DNA from: Agromyces cavernae
GTDB lineage: Bacteria; Actinomycetota; Actinomycetes; Actinomycetales; Microbacteriaceae
Assembly: GCF_021044935.1 (NCBI RefSeq)
Contig: NZ_JAJNMP010000002.1
Coordinates: forward strand, 620,001 to 684,000
Length of the DNA stretch: 64,000 bases
Direction: 5' to 3'
Shown one piece after another: positions 37,602 through 46,077 of the stretch (its first letter is position 1; the number at the start of each line of letters is the position of its first letter). The position numbers were made by a program, and so were the translations under genes. The notes beneath the pieces were generated by a model. That model made no database searches and was not told where the DNA came from. It saw nothing but the letters and a program-made list of their open reading frames with translations.

Positions 37602-37665
37602 CGCGACGCTCAGCGCGACGCGGCGGCTCAGCGCGACGCGACGCTCAGCGCGACGCTCAGCGCGT
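37602..37665. repeat. Short degenerate tandem repeat GCGACGCTCAGC
   Basis: Between nasB and cbiX, four copies of GCGACG(n0-6)CTCAGC run head to tail and end at the cbiX stop codon. The copies differ by small insertions of CG-rich triplets. It is intergenic and shows no hairpin that I can build with confidence. Confidence 0.75.
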
Positions 37666-38426
37666 CAGGCAGGCTCCCAGTCGTTCGCGTCGACGGCGGC
37701 GTAGCGCGCGAGCACGAGCTCGACGAGCTCATGCGGCGCCGCATGGTCCGGCAGCAGCAACGGGTCGGCGATGACGTCGCCGCCCGCGCCGGCGGCGGCG
37801 TCGTAGAACGTGCCGGGGGCGAGCAGGTACGCGCCGACGAGCACGCGCGTGCCCGGGTGCACCTCGCGGATCATCTCGATCGCGTCGGGGAGCCGCGGAA
37901 TCGCCGCCGCGATGAACCCGACCGTCACGGGCCGCCCGAGTCGCTGCCCCAGGCGCCGAGCCGTCTCGAAGCACTCCCGTACCGCGCGCGGGTCATTGGA
38001 TCCGGCGGCCGCGAGCACCACGGTGTCGTCGTCATCGAGGCCGAGGTCGAAGAGGCGGCGGGCGAGCACCGCGACGATGCGATCGTCGGGCCCGAGCTCA
38101 TCGGCGAGCTGTGCGCCGCCGCCGAGGCGATCGAGTCCCAGCGAGAGTCCGGTGCGCACGTGGAAACCCGCCGAGAGCACGAGCGGCACGATCACGGCAT
38201 CCGGTTCCGCCGTCGCCGCGAGCGACGCCGCGACATCGCGGTTCGCGGCGTCCACGAAGCTGATGGACACGTCGAGCTCGGGGCGCTCAGACGCGACGGC
38301 GTCGACGAGGCGGATCACCGCCTCGCGATTTTCAGGCGAGGGGGCGCCGTGGGTGACCGCCACGAGCCGGAGGGGGTGGATGCCGGGTACGTCCGCCGGC
38401 ACGCCCGAGCCGCTCGTCCCGACCAT
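37665..38426 (-). CDS. Sirohydrochlorin chelatase family protein (CbiX/SirB-like)
   Basis: This 253-residue protein has two repeats of the CbiX-type chelatase fold. The likely catalytic His is in LVAVTHGAPSPEN near residue 25, and the second half contains RVLVGAYLLAPGTFYDAAA. CbiX/SirB inserts iron or cobalt into sirohydrochlorin; here siroheme for NirB is the obvious product, completing the route with CobA. It has its own GlnR-type operator 43 nt upstream, so it belongs to the nitrogen regulon although it is on the opposite strand from nasA-nasB. Confidence 0.85.
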   Translation of the reverse strand: MVGTSGSGVPADVPGIHPLRLVAVTHGAPSPENREAVIRLVDAVASERPELDVSISFVDAANRDVAASLAATAEPDAVIVPLVLSAGFHVRTGLSLGLDRLGGGAQLADELGPDDRIVAVLARRLFDLGLDDDDTVVLAAAGSNDPRAVRECFETARRLGQRLGRPVTVGFIAAAIPRLPDAIEMIREVHPGTRVLVGAYLLAPGTFYDAAAGAGGDVIADPLLLPDHAAPHELVELVLARYAAVDANDWEPA

Positions 38427-38469
38427 GTTCCGCCCCGCGCTCTCCGGCGGAATCCGGTCTCAGCCGCCG

Positions 38470-38529
38470 GTTTCGACGGTATGCACGGCGTGTTTCACGG
38501 GTCGCACCCGCATGTTTCGGGAACGTGAA
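38470..38529 (-). promoter_or_regulatory. Extended GlnR-type operator upstream of cbiX
   Basis: Plus-strand boxes GTTTC at 38470, 38492 and 38514 are exactly 22 bp apart, and GTGAA at 38525 continues the 11-bp phase; the in-between steps hold ATGCA (38481) and CGCAC (38503). Read toward cbiX this is TTCAC, GAAAC, GTGCG, GAAAC, TGCAT, GAAAC, six half-sites. No good -10 hexamer is seen at the 10-nt offset used by nirB and nirD. Confidence 0.75.
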
Positions 38530-38559
38530 GAGTCCCTCACGCGGCGAGCCCGGCGAGGT

Positions 38560-39249
38560 TCAGTCGTCGAGCAGTTCGGGCCGTACGCGACGGGTTCGCT
38601 CGACCTGCTGCTCGTGTCGCCACGCGGCGATCGCCCCGTGGTTGCCCGAGAGCAGCACGGGGGGCACGTCGAGGCCGCGCCACGCGGCCGGCTTCGTGTA
38701 GCTCGGGTACTCGAGCAGCCCGTTCTCGTGCGACTCCTCGACGAGGCTCTCGGGGTTGCCGACGACACCGGGGACGAGGCGCCCCGCCGCTTCGATCATC
38801 GCCATGACGGCGACCTCGCCGCCGTTGAGCACGTAGTCGCCGAGGCTGACGAGCCGCACGCGCATGCGCGTCGCGTAATGGTCGACGACGCGCTGGTCGA
38901 TGCCCTCGTAGCGACCGCACGCGAACACGAGGTGCGGCTCTGCGGCGAGTTCGCGCGCGAGCTCCTGGGTGAACGGCTCGCCCGCCGGCGACGGTACGAC
39001 GAGCAGCGCGTCGGATGCCCCGTCACCGACGATCGCGTCGAGGGCCTCGCCCCACGGCTCGGGTTTCATGACCATGCCGGCGCCGCCGCCGTACGGCGTG
39101 TCGTCGACGGTGCGGTGGCGGTCGTGGGTGAAGTCGCGCAGGTCGTGCGCGGTCACCTCGATGAGGCCGGACTGTCGGGCCCTGCCGAGGAGCGACAGGT
39201 CGAGCACGTCGAAGAACGACGGGAAGATCGTGACGATGTCGATCCGCAT
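38560..39249 (-). CDS. trmD: tRNA (guanine37-N1)-methyltransferase
   Basis: TrmD methylates G37 of tRNAs using SAM and prevents frameshifting. The 229-residue protein starts [19 protein letters not shown] and contains the trefoil-knot SAM site [19 protein letters not shown] and the [19 protein letters not shown] region. The gene lies 7 nt after rimM in the usual rpsP-khpA-rimM-trmD order, but rplS, normally next, is about 13 kb away. Confidence 0.97.
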   Translation of the reverse strand: MRIDIVTIFPSFFDVLDLSLLGRARQSGLIEVTAHDLRDFTHDRHRTVDDTPYGGGAGMVMKPEPWGEALDAIVGDGASDALLVVPSPAGEPFTQELARELAAEPHLVFACGRYEGIDQRVVDHYATRMRVRLVSLGDYVLNGGEVAVMAMIEAAGRLVPGVVGNPESLVEESHENGLLEYPSYTKPAAWRGLDVPPVLLSGNHGAIAAWRHEQQVERTRRVRPELLDD

Positions 39250-39256
39250 GGGCGAC

Positions 39257-39931
39257 CTACTCGGCGTCGTCGGTGGTGCGGTCGGATGCCCCGGACTCGC
39301 CCTCGGCCGAATCTTCGGCGGTACCGGCGACGGGTGCGGCGGTGGCCTCGTCGGCCGCGTCCTCGTCGGCCACGTCCTCGTCGGCCACGTCCTCGAAGAG
39401 CCCCGCCGGCGGCGTCACCGTCAGGGTGCCGGCCTCGAGGTCGACCTCGGGCACGATGGCGGCGACGAAGGGCACCATGACCTCGCGCGCCTTGGCACGT
39501 TCCTCATCGACGCGGACGATGAGCAGGTCCTGCGCGGGCAGGTGGTCGACATGCGTGACCTCGCCGATGCGCTCGCCGTCGCGAATGACCGCGAGGCCGA
39601 TGAGCTGGTGGTCGTACCAGGCGTCGGGCTCGGCGGCCTCGTCGTCGGTGTGCGAGACCCAGAGGATCGCCTTCGCGAGGCTTTCGGCTGCGGTGCGGTC
39701 GTCGACCCCTTCGAAGAAGCCCACCGGATGCCCGTTGTACCAGCGCAGCTCGCGCAGGGTGAGGTGCTTGCCGTGCCACGGCGAGCTCTCGGGCACCTGA
39801 AGCGAGAACTCCGCGCCGGGCACGAAACGGCGCTCGGGGTCGTCGGTGTAGAGCTCGAGCTTGATGGCGCCCTTGAGGCCGTGCGCCTTCGTCAGGCGGC
39901 CGACCCGCAGTTGCGTGCCTGCGTCGGCCAC
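39257..39931 (-). CDS. rimM: Ribosome maturation factor RimM with acidic tail
   Basis: RimM helps 30S assembly through its PRC-barrel. The 224-residue protein starts at GTG 39931 ([21 protein letters not shown]), one base after the khpA stop. The N-terminal barrel is followed by the PRC part ([19 protein letters not shown]). The last about 50 residues are a low-complexity acidic tail ([20 protein letters not shown]) encoded partly by three 15-nt tandem repeats at 39346-39390. The tail is unusual for RimM and may be species-specific. Confidence 0.93.
   Translation of the reverse strand: MADAGTQLRVGRLTKAHGLKGAIKLELYTDDPERRFVPGAEFSLQVPESSPWHGKHLTLRELRWYNGHPVGFFEGVDDRTAAESLAKAILWVSHTDDEAAEPDAWYDHQLIGLAVIRDGERIGEVTHVDHLPAQDLLIVRVDEERAKAREVMVPFVAAIVPEVDLEAGTLTVTPPAGLFEDVADEDVADEDAADEATAAPVAGTAEDSAEGESGASDRTTDDAE
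39346..39390 (-). repeat. Three 15-nt tandem repeats in the rimM tail
   Basis: Units CCTCGTCGGCCGCGT, then two identical CCTCGTCGGCCACGT, encode the repeated DVADE of the RimM tail. Copy number could vary between strains. Confidence 0.8.
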
Positions 39932-39932
39932 G

Positions 39933-40169
39933 TCAGTCGTCGGTGTCGACGACGTCGACGCGCACGCGGCGACCGTCGGCGAGAGCCGTGACGAGGGTGC
40001 GGAGCGCTTTCGCGGTACGGCCGGCACGGCCGATGACGCGACCGAGGTCCTCGGGGTTCACGTGAACCTCGAGGACCTCGCCGCGTGCGCTCGACGCGGA
40101 GACGACCTTCACATCGTCAGGGTGATCGACGATCCCCTTGACGAGGTGTTCGAGCGCGGACTGGAGCAA
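39933..40169 (-). CDS. khpA: KH-domain RNA-binding protein KhpA
   Basis: This 78-residue single-KH protein has the GxxG loop GRVIGRAGRTAKAL. KhpA binds RNA, usually with KhpB, and in several bacteria affects cell size and growth. The start is TTG at 40169, three bases after the rpsP stop; a GAGG in the end of rpsP serves as its ribosome site. It sits between rpsP and rimM as in most actinobacteria. Confidence 0.92.
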   Translation of the reverse strand: MLQSALEHLVKGIVDHPDDVKVVSASSARGEVLEVHVNPEDLGRVIGRAGRTAKALRTLVTALADGRRVRVDVVDTDD

Positions 40170-40172
40170 GGT

Positions 40173-40592
40173 CTACGCCTCGTCCGTCGCGGCCTCGGCC
40201 TCAGCCTCGGCAGGCGCCTCTTCGGCCTTGGGGGCCGGCTTCTCGGCCTTGGGCTTGAGCACCGGCTTCTTCTTCTCGTCGGCCACGAACGCGACCTTGG
40301 CGTCCTTCACCTGGACCTTCGAGACGGCGTTCTCGTCGCCCTTGAACTTGCCCCAGTCGCCGGTGAGCTTGAGGATCGCCGTGACCTGCTCGGTCGGCTG
40401 CGCGCCGACGGAGAGCCAGTACTGGGCACGCTCGGAGTCGACCTCGATGAACGAGGGCTGCTCGGTGGGGTGGTACTTGCCGATCTCCTCGATCACGCGA
40501 CCGTCGCGCTTGGTGCGCGAGTCGGCGACGACGATGCGGTAGTAGGGCGCGCGGATCTTGCCGAGGCGCTTGAGACGAATCTTGACAGCCAC
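40173..40592 (-). CDS. rpsP: 30S ribosomal protein S16 with alanine-rich tail
   Basis: S16 is a primary 30S assembly protein. The 139-residue protein starts at GTG 40592 ([20 protein letters not shown]) after GGAGAATT; the longer open frame upstream is non-coding. The core ends near residue 100 and a Lys/Ala/Glu tail follows ([18 protein letters not shown]). It leads rpsP-khpA-rimM-trmD with a leader of about 115 nt. Confidence 0.96.
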   Translation of the reverse strand: MAVKIRLKRLGKIRAPYYRIVVADSRTKRDGRVIEEIGKYHPTEQPSFIEVDSERAQYWLSVGAQPTEQVTAILKLTGDWGKFKGDENAVSKVQVKDAKVAFVADEKKKPVLKPKAEKPAPKAEEAPAEAEAEAATDEA

Positions 40593-40713
40593 AATTCTCC
40601 TGAATGTGTAGAAAAGGTTGAACCGATCGCCTGGAGCGTGGGGTGCACACCCGGCGGAAGCTCGAATTGGGTGGACCACGGCCGGATAGAGGGTCGGGCG
40701 GCGGTCCAACCGC

Positions 40714-40744
40714 CTATTCTGCCAGATTCAGTGAGCGCCCGCGA
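40714..40744 (-). promoter_or_regulatory. Candidate rpsP promoter
   Basis: On the minus strand TTCGCG, 18 nt, CAGAAT lies about 125 nt before the rpsP start. TGGCAGAATAGG around the -10 matches TGGCAGAATGG at the rplS promoter, with the same 18-nt spacing. The 161-nt gap to pepP holds no gene that I can support. Confidence 0.5.
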
Positions 40745-40753
40745 ACCGGCGCC

Positions 40754-42235
40754 TCACGCGAGTCGGGCCATCCATGATTCGATGCCGGCGACATCGATCG
40801 GCAGCGCCGCCGACAGCACCTCGCTGCCGCCGTCGGTCACCACGAGGTCGTCCTCGAGGCGGACGCCGACCCCGCGGAGCTCGGGCGGAAGGGTCTCGTC
40901 GAAGGCGTGGAAGTAGAGCCCGGGCTCGACGGTCAGGACCATGCCGGGGCGCATCTTCGCCCCCTGATAGGCGGCGTGGCTCGCGGTCGAGCAGTCGTGC
41001 ACGTCGATGCCGAGGTGGTGGCCGACCCCGCACACGATGTAGCGGCGGTGCTGCTGCCCGCCGGGCGAGAGCGCCTCGTCGACCGAGACCGGCAGGAGTC
41101 CCCAGTCAGCGAGCCCGCGTGCGAGCACCTCCATGCAGGCGGTGTGGAAGTCGGCCCAGTCGCGACCCGGCCCGACGGCCGCGAGGCCCGCGCGGTGCGA
41201 CCGCTCGACGAGGTCGTGGACCTCGCGCTGCGCCGTCGAGAACCGTCCCGACGCGGGCAGGGTCCGCGTGACGTCCGCGGTGTAGCCCGAGCGGCGCTCG
41301 ACGCCGAGATCGAGCAGCAGCAGGGCCTCGGGGTCGACCTCGCCCTCGGCGCGCACCCAGTGCAGGATGGGTGCGTGCGCGCCGGAACCGACGATCGACG
41401 CGTAACCCACACCTGCGCCGAAGGTGCGCGCGTGCCGGTCGAAGGTGCCCTGCAGCCAGCGCTCGCCGCCGCGGCGCACCGCCTGCGGGATCTCGAGCGC
41501 GGTCGCGGCGAACCCGTCGACCGTCGTGTCGACGGCCGCGCGCAGCTCGGCGAGCTCCCACTCGTCCTTGATCATGCGGAGTTCGGCGAGCACCCGGTTT
41601 AGCTCGGCCGAGCGGGGGCGGGCGCTCAGCGCGGCGGCCGGGCCCGAGGCGGCGGGCGTGCCGGCCAGCAGGGCGTCGGCGGACAGCTCGAGCTCCTCGA
41701 GGCGCCGGGTGCGAACGCCGAGCGCGTCCCCGTACTCGCGGAGACCGGGCATCGGGCCGACCCAGAGCTCGCCCCGCAGCGGATCTGCGAAGAAGCCGTC
41801 GTCGCCCGGACGGAACGGTGCGGGCAGGTAGAGCGTCGCGTCGTGGCCTCCCGCGACCGGTTCGAGCACCAGCACGGCGTCCTCGATCGGGGCTCCGACG
41901 AGCCAGAGGAAGTCGCTGTCGGCACGGAACTCGTGCGCGTTGTCGTTCACGCGCATGGGCGCCCGGCCCGCGGCGACAGCGAGCACGCGACCCGGTAGCG
42001 CCTCCCCCAGCCGTGCCCGGTGCCGAACGCCCGCCTCGGCGGCGCCCGACGGGACGCCGGGCGTGCGATCGGCCTCGCCCCAGCCCTGGAGCATCCACTC
42101 GCGGAAGCCCGGTGCCTCGGCGAGGCGCGGCATGCGCGGATCGGGCTCGGCCGCCTGCGGCATCGATCGCGCGGGCGCCGCCGCTGCGGGCACGACGAGT
42201 TCGGCTACGGCATCGGGGGTGTCATTGCTGGTCAT
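40754..42235 (-). CDS. pepP: Xaa-Pro aminopeptidase (M24B)
   Basis: This enzyme removes N-terminal residues before proline. The 493-residue protein starts at ATG 42233-42235 after GGAGGAGacccg. It has an N-terminal aminopeptidase-P domain (about 70-225) and a pita-bread domain with the metal ligands Asp-Asp in LLLDLGVERRSGYTADVTRT, His in VGHHLGIDVHD, Glu in LTVEPGLYF and Glu in GVRLEDDLVV. Its release of proline peptides would suit the neighbouring hydroxyproline genes, but the gene probably predates them at this place. Its start overlaps a frame-shifted small ORF stop as ATGA. Confidence 0.92.
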   Translation of the reverse strand: MTSNDTPDAVAELVVPAAAAPARSMPQAAEPDPRMPRLAEAPGFREWMLQGWGEADRTPGVPSGAAEAGVRHRARLGEALPGRVLAVAAGRAPMRVNDNAHEFRADSDFLWLVGAPIEDAVLVLEPVAGGHDATLYLPAPFRPGDDGFFADPLRGELWVGPMPGLREYGDALGVRTRRLEELELSADALLAGTPAASGPAAALSARPRSAELNRVLAELRMIKDEWELAELRAAVDTTVDGFAATALEIPQAVRRGGERWLQGTFDRHARTFGAGVGYASIVGSGAHAPILHWVRAEGEVDPEALLLLDLGVERRSGYTADVTRTLPASGRFSTAQREVHDLVERSHRAGLAAVGPGRDWADFHTACMEVLARGLADWGLLPVSVDEALSPGGQQHRRYIVCGVGHHLGIDVHDCSTASHAAYQGAKMRPGMVLTVEPGLYFHAFDETLPPELRGVGVRLEDDLVVTDGGSEVLSAALPIDVAGIESWMARLA

Positions 42236-42491
42236 CGGGTCTCCTCCCGGCCCGCGGTGCGCGGGCCATCCGTTGCTGGTGCCGTGCCGAGGCGAACCTC
42301 GGGTGCGGTGAACAGTTGCTCGGCGAATCGCCCCGATGCAGGCCGTCGTGCTCGAACTCATTGGTGATCCACGCCTCGAGCACGACGACGCGTGCGGCCG
42401 TCTCGAGCGAGAGGCCCGCATCGACGTACAAGTCGTCGTGTAGACGGCCGCCTGGAAGGGTACCTTCGCGGCGAGGCGGGCGCGTCATCAT
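42232..42491 (-). pseudogene. Frame-shifted small ORF upstream of pepP
   Basis: A coding-like stretch (YVDAGLSLETAARVVVLEAW, then TNEFEHDGLHRG) starts at ATG 42491 or 42488 and then loses frame. The other frame carries on as RFAEQLFTAPEVRLGTAP and stops with a TGA that overlaps the pepP ATG (ATGA). Adding one base to the CCCC run at 42331-42334 would restore one frame of about 86 codons. Codon third positions are strongly GC-biased on both sides of the break. I do not recognise the product. It is a recent pseudogene, a programmed frameshift or a sequencing error. The rest of the pepP-42536 gap holds only an operator. Confidence 0.55.
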
Positions 42492-42499
42492 CCGCGATG

Positions 42500-42518
42500 T
42501 GTGGCATGTTACACATCA
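42500..42518 (+). promoter_or_regulatory. Candidate GntR operator, site 1 (before the Pyr2C reductase gene)
   Basis: TGTGGCATGTTACACATCA matches the consensus yGTGryATrTTACACATnA built from the three strong sites in this window. It has a GTG-n8-CAC dyad. It lies 18 nt before the ATG at 42536, which suggests repression when bound. Confidence 0.7.
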
Positions 42519-42535
42519 CACAGTAGGATGTCGAC

Positions 42536-43474
42536 ATGACCGATGTCATCGCCGCCATGCGGGTCCTCGATGCCGCGGCGATCCGCGCCCGCGTCGACCT
42601 CCCCCGCGCCGTCCGAGCCCTCCAGGATGCGCTCCGGGCCGGGTTCGATCCCGACGACGATCCGCCGCGATCGATCGTCGACGTCCGGCACGGGCAGCTC
42701 CTGCTGATGCCGGCCGATCTCGGCCGCTACGCCGGGCAGAAGCTCGCGACGGTCGCCCCCGCGAACCCCGGGCGCGGCCTCGAACGCATCCAGGCCGTCT
42801 ACATCGTGCTCGACGCCGAGACCCTCTCGCCCGTCGCCCTCCTCGACGGCACCGAGCTCACGAACCTGCGAACCCCCGCGATGTCGGCCGCGATGCTCGA
42901 CCTCGTCGCCGAGCCCGACGCCGCGAACCTCGTCGTGTTCGGCACCGGCCCGCAGGGCGTCCGCCACGTCGAGGCGATGCGGGCCATCCGCCCGATCGCG
43001 CGGGTGCGCTTCGTCGGCCGCGACCCGGGGCGGGCCGAACGCGCGGTGGCCGCCTTCGCGGCATCCGGTCTCGACGTCGCCGTCGGCACCGACCGCGACG
43101 TCGCCGACGCCGACCTGGTGGTGTGCGCGACGACCGCGCGCGAACCGCTCTTCGACGCGGCCCTCGTGCGCGACCGCACCGCGCTCGTCGCGGTCGGATC
43201 GCACGAGCGCGACGCTCGCGAGCTGCCCGGTGCGCTCCTCGGGCGCGCGCAGGTGATCGTGGAGACCGAGCGGGTGTCGCGCACGGAGGCCGGGGATGTG
43301 ATCATGGCCGTCGAGGAGGGGCATCTCTCCCCCGGCGACGTCGTGCCGATGGCGCGGATCGCGACCGGCCACGTCGCCGTGGCGCGGGACCGTCCGCGGG
43401 TCGTGAAGACGTGCGGCATGGGATGGCAGGATCTCGCGGTCGCGCAGGCCGCGATCGAGAAGGAGGGCGCGTGA
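42536..43474 (+). CDS. Ornithine cyclodeaminase-family protein, likely delta1-pyrroline-2-carboxylate reductase
   Basis: The 312-residue protein belongs to the ornithine cyclodeaminase/mu-crystallin family, with a Rossmann motif VVFGTGPQGVRHVEAM at about 125-140 and TELTNLRTPAMSAAM before it. Beside proline-racemase-family genes, members usually reduce delta1-pyrroline-2-carboxylate to L-proline with NAD(P)H, the second step of trans-3-hydroxyproline use. ATG at 42536 follows AGGA. An operator for the local GntR regulator is 18 nt upstream. The stop shares one base with the next start (TGATG). Confidence 0.82.
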   Translation: MTDVIAAMRVLDAAAIRARVDLPRAVRALQDALRAGFDPDDDPPRSIVDVRHGQLLLMPADLGRYAGQKLATVAPANPGRGLERIQAVYIVLDAETLSPVALLDGTELTNLRTPAMSAAMLDLVAEPDAANLVVFGTGPQGVRHVEAMRAIRPIARVRFVGRDPGRAERAVAAFAASGLDVAVGTDRDVADADLVVCATTAREPLFDAALVRDRTALVAVGSHERDARELPGALLGRAQVIVETERVSRTEAGDVIMAVEEGHLSPGDVVPMARIATGHVAVARDRPRVVKTCGMGWQDLAVAQAAIEKEGA

Positions 43475-44457
43475 TGCGTTGGAGCACCGAGGACTGGCAC
43501 ACCGCCGGCGAACCGTTCCGGATCGTGGAGGGCGTCGCGACCGAGGGCGCTACCGTGGCCGAGCGGCGGGTCCACGCGATGACCGGTGAACCCGATGCCG
43601 TGCGCCGCTTCCTCTGCCTGGAGCCGCGCGGCCACGACGACATGTACGGCGGGTTCATCACGCCGCCCGACGACGACGGCGCCGACTTCGGCGTGCTGTT
43701 CTGGCACAAGGACGGGTTCTCGACCGCATGCGGGCACGGCACCATGGCGCTCGGCGCCTGGGCCGTCGCGAGCGGTCGCGTCGCGGCACCCGACGACGGC
43801 GAGGCGGTCGTCACGATCGACGTGCCGAGCGGACGCGTCGAGGCGCGGGTGCAGCGCGAGGCCGGACGGACGACCGGGGTCGTCTTCCGCAACGTGGCCT
43901 CCCGGGTGCTCGCCCGCGGCATCCCGCTCACGACGCGCCGCGGCGAGGTGCTCGTCGACCTCGTCTTCGGCGGCGCCGTCTACGCGACCCTGCCGGCGGC
44001 CTCGCTCGGGCTCGAGGTCGCCCCCGCCCACACGACCGAGCTCATCCGCCTCGGTCGTGAGATCAAGTGGGCCCTGAACGACCACCCCGCGGCGCGGCTC
44101 GACGACGACCGCCTCTCGGGCGTCTACGGCACGATCCTCGTCGACGACCTGGGCCGCACCGAGTCGGGCCCGTGGCAGCGCAACGTGACCGTCTTCGCCG
44201 ACGGCGAGGTCGACCGGAGCCCGTGCGGCTCGGGCACCGCCTCGCGGGTCGCCCTCCTCGCGCACACGGGCGAGCTCGCCGACGGCGAGACGCTGACGCA
44301 CGACTCCATCATCGGCACCCGCTTCCTCGCACGGGTCGCGGAGCGCACCGCCGACGGAGTGATCCCCGAGGTCACCGGACAGGCGTACCGGGTCGGCCGC
44401 TGCGAGTTCGAGCTCGACCCGGCCGACCCGCTCGCCGAGGGCTTCAGCCTGCGCTGA
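43474..44457 (+). CDS. Proline racemase-family protein, possible trans-3-hydroxyproline dehydratase
   Basis: The 327-residue protein has both family active-site motifs: C86 in STACGHGTMALG and C251 in DRSPCGSGT. Published dehydratases in this family usually have Cys/Thr, while epimerases have Cys/Cys or Ser/Cys. The CGHxxxALG form and the coupling to a Pyr2C reductase point to trans-3-hydroxyproline dehydratase, but the second Cys points to an epimerase. I leave the activity open. The gene ends before a perfect 18-bp-arm terminator and converges on the semialdehyde dehydrogenase gene. Confidence 0.8.
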   Translation: MRWSTEDWHTAGEPFRIVEGVATEGATVAERRVHAMTGEPDAVRRFLCLEPRGHDDMYGGFITPPDDDGADFGVLFWHKDGFSTACGHGTMALGAWAVASGRVAAPDDGEAVVTIDVPSGRVEARVQREAGRTTGVVFRNVASRVLARGIPLTTRRGEVLVDLVFGGAVYATLPAASLGLEVAPAHTTELIRLGREIKWALNDHPAARLDDDRLSGVYGTILVDDLGRTESGPWQRNVTVFADGEVDRSPCGSGTASRVALLAHTGELADGETLTHDSIIGTRFLARVAERTADGVIPEVTGQAYRVGRCEFELDPADPLAEGFSLR

Positions 44458-44484
44458 CCGCCGCTGACCGCACGAAGCGACGAG

Positions 44485-44520
44485 GGCGGATGCCTCGGGG
44501 CCGGCCCCGAGGCATCCGCC
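44485..44520. terminator. Perfect palindromic bidirectional terminator
   Basis: The sequence is a perfect 36-nt palindrome with arm GGCGGATGCCTCGGGGCC, flanked by further complementary ACGA/TCGT. It lies between convergent operons (43474-44457 plus, 44535-46028 minus) and can fold from either strand. Confidence 0.9.
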
Positions 44521-44534
44521 GTCGTGTTTCGTGC

Positions 44535-46028
44535 TCAGTGCTCGCCGGTGAGGCTCCCCCACCCGGGTGAGCGGCCCGCTGCGCTGCGCCGTTGCGGTAC
44601 GCCCCACGGGTTGTCGTCGCGGAGCGGTGCCGGCAGCAGCGCCTGCGGCGCGTTCTGGTAGGCGACGCCGCGCAGGAAGCGGGTGATCGCCGCGGTGCCG
44701 ACGCTCGTGGCGTCGCTCGTGGTCGCGGGATACGGGCCGCCGTGCTGCATCGCGCTCGTCACGGAGACGCCCGTCGGCCAGCCGCCGAACAGCACCCGGC
44801 CGCTCGTCTCGGCGAGGGCGTCGACGAGGTGCGCGAGTCCGCCGCCCGCGAGCTCGGCGTCGCTCGCGTGCAGCGTCGAGGTGAGGTTGCCCGGGAACAG
44901 CTCGCGCTGCACCTCGGGCAGTTCGGCCGCGTCGTCGTAGCGGACGACGATCGAGAGCGGACCGAACGACTCCTCGAGCAGCTCGTCGCGGTGCTCGCGC
45001 AGCGTCGCGAGGTCGACCTCGACGACGGTGGGCGTCGCGAAGCGCTGCTCGGCGTCGTCGACGCGCACGGCGCCCTCGGCGAGCACGGTGACGCCCGGTG
45101 CGCCGAGCACGGCGGTGCGGCGCTCCTCGAAGGCGCGACCGATGCCCGGGTTCAGCAGACGGTGCTCGGCGAGCGACGCGGCGGTCTCGCCGACGGGAAC
45201 GAGCACCGCTTCGCGCGGCACGAAGAGGAAGCCGGGCTTGGTGCACAGCTGCCCGGCCGATCCCGAGACCGACGTGAGGAAGCCCTGCAGCAGCTCGGGG
45301 TCCTCCGCCACCGCGCCCGCCGTCGCGTAGACGGGGTTCACGCTGCCGAGCTCACCGAAGAACGGGATCGGCCGCTGCCGCGATGCGGCGATGTCGGCGA
45401 GGAGCCGGCCGACGTGCGTCGACCCGGTGAAGGCGCCGGCGCGGATCCGCTCGTCCTTCAGGAGGGCGACCCCGGCTTGCTGCCCGGCGACCACCTGGAA
45501 GACGCCCTCGGGCATGCCCGCCTCAGCGAGCGCGGCGGCGACGATCTCCCCGGTGCGGCGCGAGAGGTCGGGATGCCCCGAGTGGGCCTTCACGATGAGC
45601 GGGCAGCCCGCCGCGAGGGCCGCGGCCGAATCGCCGCCGGCGACCGAAAACGCGAACGGGAAGTTCGATGCCGCGAAGTTCAGCACCGGGCCGACGGGCT
45701 CGAGCACGCGCCGCACGTCGGGGCGCGGGCCGATCACGTAGCCGGGGTCGGCGTCGTCGATACGCGCGTCGAGGTAGCCGCCGTCGACGATCACCTCGGC
45801 GAACAGTCGCAGCTGGTTCGTCGTGCGGCGCACCTCGCCGGTGAGGCGAGCCTCGGTGAGGCCGGTCTCGCGCATCGCGATGGCGATGAGTTCGGCGGAT
45901 GCCGCGTCGAGCGCGTCGGCGACGGCGACGAGCGCGGCGGCGCGGTCCCTCGGCAGGGTGTCGGCGAAGGGTCGCGCGGCGCGCGCGGCGTTGCCGGCGA
46001 CGTCGTCGAGGTCGATCTCGGTGGTCAT
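44535..46028 (-). CDS. Alpha-ketoglutarate semialdehyde dehydrogenase
   Basis: The 497-residue aldehyde dehydrogenase has the general base E226 in FFGELGSVNP and the nucleophile C262 in GQLCTKPGF. This form matches the NADP-type 2,5-dioxovalerate (alpha-ketoglutarate semialdehyde) dehydrogenases found in hydroxyproline and sugar-acid pathways. It would perform the last step, giving alpha-ketoglutarate for the TCA cycle. It is the third gene of the operon that starts at 48011, 49 nt after the epimerase gene. Confidence 0.87.
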   Translation of the reverse strand: MTTEIDLDDVAGNAARAARPFADTLPRDRAAALVAVADALDAASAELIAIAMRETGLTEARLTGEVRRTTNQLRLFAEVIVDGGYLDARIDDADPGYVIGPRPDVRRVLEPVGPVLNFAASNFPFAFSVAGGDSAAALAAGCPLIVKAHSGHPDLSRRTGEIVAAALAEAGMPEGVFQVVAGQQAGVALLKDERIRAGAFTGSTHVGRLLADIAASRQRPIPFFGELGSVNPVYATAGAVAEDPELLQGFLTSVSGSAGQLCTKPGFLFVPREAVLVPVGETAASLAEHRLLNPGIGRAFEERRTAVLGAPGVTVLAEGAVRVDDAEQRFATPTVVEVDLATLREHRDELLEESFGPLSIVVRYDDAAELPEVQRELFPGNLTSTLHASDAELAGGGLAHLVDALAETSGRVLFGGWPTGVSVTSAMQHGGPYPATTSDATSVGTAAITRFLRGVAYQNAPQALLPAPLRDDNPWGVPQRRSAAGRSPGWGSLTGEH

Positions 46029-46077
46029 GCGTGGGTCTCCAACTGGTCGATTCGGATGGCTGCCCCGGCGGGACGGG

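Noticed and set aside
42799-45246. 815-codon open frame on the minus strand over the Pyr2C reductase and racemase-family genes
   Set aside because: Product is repetitive Arg/Ala-rich and antisense to two clear families; the real minus-strand gene there is the aldehyde dehydrogenase.
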